Positions 58,563-64,000 of a stretch of 64,000 bases of DNA are shown here, piece by piece. The notes below the pieces were generated by a model. That model was given only the letters and a program-made list of their open reading frames with translations, had not been told where the DNA came from and ran no database searches. This DNA comes from Pectobacterium betavasculorum (GTDB lineage Bacteria; Pseudomonadota; Gammaproteobacteria; Enterobacterales; Enterobacteriaceae), in the NCBI RefSeq assembly GCF_000749845.1, contig NZ_JQHM01000001.1, forward strand, positions 682,001-746,000, written 5' to 3'. Position 1 is the first letter of the stretch. Every line of letters begins with the position of its first letter. Both the position numbers and the translations under genes were made by a program.

Positions 58563-59311
58563 CCTTTACTGTGATCATCCCCGCGCGCTTTTCGTCAAGC
58601 CGACTGCCGGGTAAACCGCTGGCGGATATCAACGGCAAACCGATGGTCGTTCATGTGATGGAACGGGCACAGGAATCAGGTGCACAGCGCGTCATTGTTG
58701 CCACCGATCATCCTGATGTCGAGGTCGCCGTGCGGCAAGCCGGTGGTGAAGTGTGTCTGACTCGCGCCGACCATAATTCTGGCACCGAGCGGCTGGCTGA
58801 AGTCATCGAGCGCTATGGTTTTACCGATGATGACATCATTGTTAACGTTCAAGGTGATGAACCACTCATTCCTTCCGTTATCATTCGTCAGGTTGCGGAA
58901 AACCTCGCAGCCAGTAAAGCAGGCATGGCGACACTGGCCGTGCCGATTGAAACCAGCGAAGAAGCCTTCAACCCGAATGCCGTAAAAGTGGTGACCGACG
59001 CTGAGGGATACGCGCTGTATTTTTCCCGAGCGACGATTCCCTGGGACAGAGAGCGTTTTGCTCAGTCTAAGGAAACCATTGGCGATCATTTTCTGCGCCA
59101 TATCGGCATTTATGCCTACCGTGCGGGTTTTGTTCGTCGTTATGTCACATGGGCCCCGAGCCAACTGGAGCAAATCGAATTGCTGGAACAACTGCGTGTG
59201 CTGTGGTACGGCGAGAAGATTCATGTTGCGGTCGCTAAAGCGGTTCCTAGCGTCGGCGTTGATACGCCAGATGATCTGGCCCGTGTGCGACAAGTCATGG
59301 CGGGTGAGTAA
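58559..59311 (+). CDS. kdsB: CMP-Kdo synthetase (3-deoxy-manno-octulosonate cytidylyltransferase)
   Basis: Activates Kdo with CTP for lipopolysaccharide inner core. 250 residues (248 in E. coli). [19 protein letters not shown] (CTP loop) at the N-terminus, then [26 protein letters not shown] with metal-binding Asp, and [17 protein letters not shown]. Forms the lpxK-ycaR-kdsB envelope group. Confidence 0.97.
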   Translation: MTFTVIIPARFSSSRLPGKPLADINGKPMVVHVMERAQESGAQRVIVATDHPDVEVAVRQAGGEVCLTRADHNSGTERLAEVIERYGFTDDDIIVNVQGDEPLIPSVIIRQVAENLAASKAGMATLAVPIETSEEAFNPNAVKVVTDAEGYALYFSRATIPWDRERFAQSKETIGDHFLRHIGIYAYRAGFVRRYVTWAPSQLEQIELLEQLRVLWYGEKIHVAVAKAVPSVGVDTPDDLARVRQVMAGE

Positions 59312-59338
59312 AACGTACCACAGCAACCTGCTATGAGT

Positions 59339-59389
59339 ATTTCATGGGGTGTCTATTCTTGACGGAATGAAAGCCCCATGAAATTTTTC
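59339..59389 (+). terminator. kdsB terminator with long loop
   Basis: ATTTCATGGGG (59339-59349) pairs perfectly with CCCCATGAAAT (59374-59384), 11 bp with a 24-nt loop that contains a small inner stem (ATTC/GAAT), followed by TTTTC. 28 nt after the kdsB stop. Confidence 0.75.
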
Positions 59390-59559
59390 TTAGTATCACT
59401 ATTTCATTTTAAATTGTTTAGCAATTATTGAGATAAACATTCTTAAATTTTCTCAAACTACGCTGTATCGCTTTATTTATGCAGATCATGCATTCCCGTC
59501 CTGAATAAAACCGCCGAGAGCGGAACTTTTATTTTTAAATTTAAATGCTACTATCAATT
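59390..59559. other. Pectate lyase upstream region
   Basis: AT-rich, holds the pectate lyase promoter. A weak KdgR-like right half-site (ATTTCATT near 59405) lacks a convincing left half. A small CCGC-CGAGA-GCGG hairpin followed by TTTTATTTTT lies at ~59511-59535. No gene. Confidence 0.35.
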
Positions 59560-59586
59560 TGCCATGTTTTCGCATGGCATTTTTTT
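59560..59586 (+). terminator. Intrinsic terminator inside the pectate lyase leader
   Basis: TGCCATG-TTTTCG-CATGGCA followed by seven T, ending about 10 nt before the AAGGA ribosome site and 24 nt before the ATG at 59611. There is no room for a promoter after it, so transcripts reaching the gene must pass it. Candidate attenuator. Confidence 0.75.
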
Positions 59587-59610
59587 ATTTCAACTAAGGA
59601 TGGTAATGAT

Positions 59611-60924
59611 ATGAATGCTAAACGTTATATAACAAAAATTTTTCTCGGCGGTATGTTAATGAGTGCTGCTGCAAGCGGCAGTGCGGCGGTTTATTACATG
59701 GCACCTAACGGCGATGACGCGAGTAACGGCAGTAAAAACTCGCCCTGGAAAACGATCGATCGCGCACAGAAAACGTTAAATGCTGGTGACCGCCTGTGGA
59801 TCCGTGGCGGGAAATACGTATTTACCAAGGGATTGAACGTCTGTACTACTCGCACTGATGTAGTGAATGCGGTCACGCTGAGTAAGAGCGGTACAGAAGG
59901 TAAGCGCATCGAGTATTGGGCGTCTAGCGGAGAAGTACCAGTTTTTGATTTCAGCCAGATGCAGGACGATTGCCGGGTCAAAGGGTTCAACGTGGTTGCC
60001 GATTGGGTTTCCGTGAAAGGATTGGAAATAACCGGTGTTCCGCAACGTAATAACCTTAATCATGAATCCTGGGGCGTGTGGAACAGGGGTAGCAATAATA
60101 TATTCGAGCAATTGAATATCCACCATATTATGGGTACCGGCCTGTTCATCCAGCGCGGGGGAAATAACCTGGTATTGAATAGCGACTCTCACCATAATTA
60201 CGATCCACTGACATCGAATGGTGCGGGGCAAAGCGGAGATGGCTTCGGTGCGCATATCCCTGCTAATCAGCCAGGTAATATTTTCCGTGGTTGCCGCGCA
60301 TGGTCAAATTCGGATGACGGTTTCGATTTAATTAATGCTTATTCTCCGGTGCTGATTGAAAACTCCTGGGCCTGGTCGCACGGTTATCTACCAGGGACGA
60401 CACAGTCGCTGGCGGCGGGTAATGGGAATGGTTTTAAAATTGGTGGCTACGGTGGCGTTTATGTGGCGAATGCGGTGAAACATACCGTGCGTAACTCAGT
60501 TGCCTTTTTAAATAAGGCAGCTGGTTTTTATGCTAACCACCATCCGGTAGCGAATGATTTCTTTAATAACACTGGCTATAAAAATAACCCGAACTTTAAT
60601 ATCCGCGGTATTGATGCAAGCGGAAAAGCGATTGGTCTGGGCACGCTGCGCAACAACGTTTCTCACGGCGGTAAAGACCTGTCGTTCTCCGACGGGGCCA
60701 ATATGCGCTATAACTCGTGGGATCTGAAAATTACGGTATCAGATGCTGACTTCGAGAGTGTCTCCGTGACCGGATGGGACGCACCGCGTAAGGCAGACGG
60801 CAGCTTGCCAGTACTGAAGAGCTTGCATCTTGCTTCGGGTAGCGCGCTGATCAACAAAGGTGGGAATGTTAAACTGCCTTACAAAGGTTCGGCTCCAGAC
60901 CTGGGGGCTTTTGAACGCCAATAA
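59611..60924 (+). CDS. Secreted pectate lyase, polysaccharide lyase family 9
   Basis: Extracellular calcium-dependent pectate lyase of the PelL/Pel9A type. The ATG at 59611 has AAGGA upstream; 437 residues. A signal peptide (MNAKRYITKIFLGGMLMSAA) is cleaved near residue 26 (SGSAA/VYY). The mature N-terminus YYMAPNGDDASNGSK is typical. The right-handed beta-helix carries NSDDGFDLINAY (Asp235, Asp236, Asp239, the calcium cluster) and NGNGFKIGG (Lys276, the catalytic base in Pel9A). Probably exported by the Out type II system encoded elsewhere. The main plant-virulence gene in this window. pelL is the likely name but subtype is not certain. Confidence 0.9.
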   Translation: MNAKRYITKIFLGGMLMSAAASGSAAVYYMAPNGDDASNGSKNSPWKTIDRAQKTLNAGDRLWIRGGKYVFTKGLNVCTTRTDVVNAVTLSKSGTEGKRIEYWASSGEVPVFDFSQMQDDCRVKGFNVVADWVSVKGLEITGVPQRNNLNHESWGVWNRGSNNIFEQLNIHHIMGTGLFIQRGGNNLVLNSDSHHNYDPLTSNGAGQSGDGFGAHIPANQPGNIFRGCRAWSNSDDGFDLINAYSPVLIENSWAWSHGYLPGTTQSLAAGNGNGFKIGGYGGVYVANAVKHTVRNSVAFLNKAAGFYANHHPVANDFFNNTGYKNNPNFNIRGIDASGKAIGLGTLRNNVSHGGKDLSFSDGANMRYNSWDLKITVSDADFESVSVTGWDAPRKADGSLPVLKSLHLASGSALINKGGNVKLPYKGSAPDLGAFERQ

Positions 60925-60956
60925 TGATTGCGTGTTAGTATACTACCCGTCACTCA

Positions 60957-60988
60957 CGATATCCCCTGCTGACGTACAGGGGATATCG
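60957..60988 (+). terminator. Hairpin after the pectate lyase gene
   Basis: CGATATCCCCTG (60957-60968) and CAGGGGATATCG (60977-60988) form a perfect 12-bp stem with an 8-nt loop, 33 nt after the stop. No real U tract follows (TTGCAA). Confidence 0.6.
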
Positions 60989-61033
60989 TTGCAATCACCT
61001 CGGCAGGGAGTGTTCCCTGTCGTCATTGATCTC

Positions 61034-61167
<134 letters not shown>

Positions 61168-61248
61168 GATCTGCGTTGAAGTATTTGTCGTCTGCTCGCC
61201 GCATCATAATGAGTGGAGCTATTTGGCTCAACTAAGGTATAGCCGTTT

Positions 61249-62142
61249 ATGGAACAGTTGAAATCGGAACTTAGTACGGTTTTGGGGGAAAGTCTCAGCC
61301 GACTTGAGCGTATAAGCGAACAGCCCTATGCGGATCTGTATGCCTTGTATGATAAAGAAGGTAATGCGATTCCTTTATTGGCCAAAAGTTATGTTTGCCA
61401 GGGTGTGGCGCAACAGGAAGCCTACAAACTTTCGATGCTGGCGCGTGAAGGCGATGTCCGTCTGCCAACCGTTTATGGGCTGGTGGTGACACAACAGAAG
61501 CCTTATCGGGAACTGCTGCTGATTGAACGCCTGCGCGGTGTGTCGGTGGAGGCTCCACCAAGAAATGGCCAGCGCTGGACGCTGCTAATGGATCAAATTG
61601 TTGAGAACGTATTGGCCTGGCATCGAATTGATAGCCATGGCTGCGTGGGATCCGTGGACAGCACACAGGACAATGATTGGTTCAGTTGGTATCAACAGCG
61701 TCTGGAAGTGCTCTGGTCTACGTTGCTTAATGTTAATGCGCCACAGCTTACACAACAGGATCGTACCCTGCTTTATCGCTCGCGCCAGTGTTTAGAAAGG
61801 CTGTTTGAGGATTTTGAGGATGGCTGCGTGTTAGTACACGGCAATCTTTCTTTGCGCAGTATGTTGAAGGATGCGCGTAGCGACCAGCTATTAGCGATGA
61901 TTAATCCGGGAATGATGCTGTGGGCACCCAGAGAGTATGAACTCTTTCGTCTTTGCGAATCTGGCATGCCGGAGCAACTGCTTTACCACTACCTCAAGCA
62001 AGCGCCGGTATCTGAATCCTTCGTCTACCGACGCTGGCTCTATGTCATTTGGGAAGCCGTATCCCGTTATATCCATACCGGACAGTTAGACCGTCAGCTA
62101 TTTGATGTGGCTTCCCGCGAGCTGTCTCCCTGGCTGGAGTGA
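61249..62142 (+). CDS. ycbJ: YcbJ, phosphotransferase-like protein of unknown function
   Basis: 297 residues, the same length as E. coli YcbJ. Distantly kinase/aminoglycoside-phosphotransferase-like: LLLIERLRGVSVEAPPRNGQ, a hinge, then CVLVHGNLSLRSMLKDARSD resembling the catalytic HGD/N loop (with Asn in place of Asp) and AMINPGMMLWAPREYELFRL. Substrate unknown. Conserved beside elyC-cmoM-mukFEB. Its last 49 nt overlap the end of convergent elyC. Confidence 0.9.
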   Translation: MEQLKSELSTVLGESLSRLERISEQPYADLYALYDKEGNAIPLLAKSYVCQGVAQQEAYKLSMLAREGDVRLPTVYGLVVTQQKPYRELLLIERLRGVSVEAPPRNGQRWTLLMDQIVENVLAWHRIDSHGCVGSVDSTQDNDWFSWYQQRLEVLWSTLLNVNAPQLTQQDRTLLYRSRQCLERLFEDFEDGCVLVHGNLSLRSMLKDARSDQLLAMINPGMMLWAPREYELFRLCESGMPEQLLYHYLKQAPVSESFVYRRWLYVIWEAVSRYIHTGQLDRQLFDVASRELSPWLE

Positions 62143-62942
62143 GTCGATGGCTGTTGTGCGTCGTGCGCTACTCCCGTGGTCTCTTTTAGTAACTGCCAGA
62201 GGCGGCCGAGCGTTTCATACCAGGCTCGCTCGCTGTGGGATAAATAGTAAGCGGAAGGGAACACTTTCTCCCATGGGTTGAGCGCAGACGTGATCGCCAT
62301 CTGATTCGCCGGAGCAGGAATCGGTGTCAGCCCCTGAGCTTGAAAAAAGCGAATGGCGCGAGGCAGGTGGTTAGCCGAGGTCACGAGCAGGAAAGGGCGA
62401 TCGCCAACAATTTTAGCGGTTTCTGCTGCTTCTTCTTCCGTATCTCTTGGTGTATCCAGAATGACGATGTCCTGCCGGGGAATACCTAAACTTTCTGCTA
62501 CCAGCGCCGCTGTTTTTGCACTACTGACAGGGTTACCTTGTGCCGCACCGCCGGTAAAAATCAATGTTGAGCCGGGGTTAGCATGATAAAGGCGAATGCC
62601 TTCTGTGACGCGCGGGAGGCTGTTGCTGATGAGATTGGAGCTGGGTGCCCATTCCGCGTTAAAGGTATATCCCCCGCCTAACACGACGATATAGTCGATT
62701 TTGCTCGCCTGCGGCGTCTGTTGCCAGGTTGGATACTGTGATTCCAGTGGTAATAACAGCCGGTCGGCAACAGGTTGCAGACTGAGTAGAATAAGCATCA
62801 GCCAACTGGCTAATATTAGCGTTTTTCCCGAGCGCTGCCGCTGGGTGCACCAGAGCAACAACAGGCCAACACCCATCAAAAGTAATAGCAATGGCAGGGG
62901 TTGTAGAAGGCCACCGACGAACTTTTTGAGTGTGAAAAGCAT
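62094..62942 (-). CDS. elyC: Envelope biogenesis factor ElyC
   Basis: Inner-membrane DUF218 protein needed for peptidoglycan synthesis at low temperature in E. coli, tied to undecaprenyl-phosphate carrier metabolism. 282 residues (259 in E. coli): two N-terminal helices (PLPLLLLLMGVGLLLL and LMLILLSLQPVADRLL), then the DUF218 domain with DYIVVLGGGYTFNAEWAPSS, LIFTGGAAQGNPVSSA and LLVTSANHLPRAIRFFQ. The extra ~23 residues are at the C-terminus and are the part overlapping ycbJ. Confidence 0.93.
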   Translation of the reverse strand: MLFTLKKFVGGLLQPLPLLLLLMGVGLLLLWCTQRQRSGKTLILASWLMLILLSLQPVADRLLLPLESQYPTWQQTPQASKIDYIVVLGGGYTFNAEWAPSSNLISNSLPRVTEGIRLYHANPGSTLIFTGGAAQGNPVSSAKTAALVAESLGIPRQDIVILDTPRDTEEEAAETAKIVGDRPFLLVTSANHLPRAIRFFQAQGLTPIPAPANQMAITSALNPWEKVFPSAYYLSHSERAWYETLGRLWQLLKETTGVAHDAQQPSTHSSQGDSSREATSNS

Positions 62943-63110
62943 AAAATCGCGTTCCTTTTGAGTGAAAAAACCGCATCCGGGAAGATATCATGCGGTAAGG
63001 CCATTTATTCTAAGCCAGCCTGTGCCAAAATGGCAGGCTGGAAAAAATTGCATCGCGCAGACATATGCTGCACGAGCTTCCCCCGTTTATATGATGCGGA
63101 ACATTGACTG

Positions 63111-63896
63111 ATGCAGGATCGCAATTTTAACGATATCGCCGAAAAATTTGCTCAAAATATCTATGGCACAACGAAGGGGAGACTTCGGCTGGCGGTATTG
63201 TGGCAGGATCTTAGCGATCTTTTGGCTCAGCTTCCTGCACGACCGTTGCGCATCCTTGATGCGGGAGGTGGTGAAGGGCAGATGTCTTGTCGTCTGGCGG
63301 CTTTAGGACATCAGGTCTTGTTGTGCGATGTTTCCGATGAGATGATTCAGCGCGCCAAAAACGCGGCAGCGGCGCAGGGTGTCACCCATAACATGCGTTT
63401 TGTGCAGTGTGCCGCACAGGATATCGCGCAATATATGGAAAGCCCCGCCGATCTGATATTGTTCCACGCGGTGCTGGAGTGGGTCGCGCAACCGCAGCAG
63501 GCGCTGAAAATATTGTATGATTGCCTATCGCCCGGTGGTGCGCTGTCTTTGATGTTTTATAACCATCACGGGCTATTGATGCGTAATATGGTGCTGGGCA
63601 ACTTTGATTATGTTCAGGCTGGCATGCCAAAGAATAAACGGCGTTCTTTATCGCCAGATCACCCGTTAGATCCGCAAGACGTGTACGGCTGGCTCGATGA
63701 GATGGGGCTGATCATTAGCGGAAAAACGGGTGTGCGTGTGTTTCATGACTATTTGCAGAACAAGCAGCAGCAGATTGATAAATTTGCCGACATTCTTGAG
63801 CTTGAACAGCGGTATTGTCGGCAAGAGCCTTTTGTGAGTTTGGGCCGTTATATCCATGTCATGGCGCATAAACCCCATTTGAAGGATGCATTATGA
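63111..63896 (+). CDS. cmoM: tRNA 5-carboxymethoxyuridine methyltransferase CmoM (SmtA)
   Basis: SAM-dependent enzyme methylating cmo5U34 to mcmo5U34 in wobble positions of certain tRNAs. 261 residues. Class I methyltransferase fold: SAM motif [20 protein letters not shown] near 46-65, [16 protein letters not shown], and [19 protein letters not shown]. Located directly before mukF with an ATGA overlap, the E. coli arrangement smtA-mukFEB. Confidence 0.95.
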   Translation: MQDRNFNDIAEKFAQNIYGTTKGRLRLAVLWQDLSDLLAQLPARPLRILDAGGGEGQMSCRLAALGHQVLLCDVSDEMIQRAKNAAAAQGVTHNMRFVQCAAQDIAQYMESPADLILFHAVLEWVAQPQQALKILYDCLSPGGALSLMFYNHHGLLMRNMVLGNFDYVQAGMPKNKRRSLSPDHPLDPQDVYGWLDEMGLIISGKTGVRVFHDYLQNKQQQIDKFADILELEQRYCRQEPFVSLGRYIHVMAHKPHLKDAL

Positions 63897-64000
63897 GTGA
63901 TTTTTCCCAGACTGTACCCGAACTGGTCGCCTGGGCACGAAAAAACGATTTCTCCATTTCCCTCCCCACCGAACGCCTGGCGTTTTTGATGGCGATTGCC
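63893..64000 (+). CDS. mukF: Chromosome partition protein MukF, 5' part only
   Basis: The first 36 codons before the window ends: [20 protein letters not shown] followed by [16 protein letters not shown], almost identical to the start of E. coli MukF, the kleisin of the MukBEF condensin. The ATG overlaps the cmoM stop (ATGA). Partial because of the window edge, not truncated in the genome as far as can be seen. Confidence 0.95.
   Translation, partial: MSDFSQTVPELVAWARKNDFSISLPTERLAFLMAIA

Noticed and set aside
58676-59326. 216-codon open frame opposite kdsB
   Set aside because: Antisense shadow; no family resemblance and no ribosome site.
59385-59412. Possible KdgR box upstream of the pectate lyase gene
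   Set aside because: Only the right half (ATTTCATT) fits; the left half matches too poorly to call.
63014-63042. Hairpin CCAGCCTG..CAGGCTGG between elyC and cmoM
   Set aside because: Good stem but divergent promoters on both sides and no U tract; not called as a terminator.

Overview
The window is 64 kb of chromosome from an enterobacterium of the soft-rot group, most likely Pectobacterium. The housekeeping proteins are close to their E. coli counterparts and lie in E. coli-like order, there is a secreted family PL9 pectate lyase, and the intergenic regions carry ERIC-type repeats. Species is not assigned. No rRNA, tRNA, CRISPR, prophage or insertion sequence was found.

Layout. 1-15.2 kb is a conserved core: aat-cydC-cydD and trxB on the minus strand, then lrp, ftsK (with a LexA box), lolA, rarA, serS and ycaD on the plus strand. 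15.2-20.4 kb is an AT-richer accessory cassette between ycaD and pflA: a LysR regulator divergent from an NCS1-type permease, a DUF917/thiohydantoin-desulfurase-like protein and a single-chain hydantoinase/oxoprolinase-like protein. 20.5-27 kb is the anaerobic formate block focA-pflB, pflA and ycaO. 27.3-32.8 kb is serC-aroA-cmk-rpsA-ihfB.

33-40.4 kb is the complete histidine operon hisGDCBHAFI on the minus strand, with a six-histidine leader peptide and attenuator, followed by divergent yeeZ. 41.4-43.6 kb is the wreck of a citrate-fermentation locus: a dpiA/citB-like response-regulator pseudogene, the last codons of a dpiB/citA-like kinase fused back-to-back to a 5'-truncated citX, then an intact-looking citG. 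43.7-48.3 kb has ycgR behind a sigma-28 (FliA) promoter, plaP and sbcB. 48.5-52.2 kb is a Fur-boxed siderophore ABC transporter operon, followed by tmaR.

53-59.3 kb returns to the E. coli 20-minute order: comEC-msbA-lpxK-ycaR-kdsB, with a repeat-rich gap where E. coli has ycaQ. 59.6-64 kb has the pectate lyase gene, whose leader contains a complete intrinsic terminator just upstream of the ribosome binding site, then ycbJ, elyC, cmoM and the first 36 codons of mukF.

How the genes fit together. Much of the window serves core physiology: cytochrome bd assembly, thioredoxin reduction, mixed-acid fermentation, serine/aromatic/histidine synthesis, and lipid A and Kdo supply. The accessory parts (hydantoin-type catabolism, a lost citrate lyase pathway, iron-chelate uptake, pectin degradation) are what distinguishes this genome. 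The points most worth a second look are the permease/DUF917/HyuA cassette, the citrate-locus deletion scar, the terminator in the pectate lyase leader, the ERIC-like insertion between the FliA promoter and ycgR, and the MITE-like repeat upstream of ycaR.
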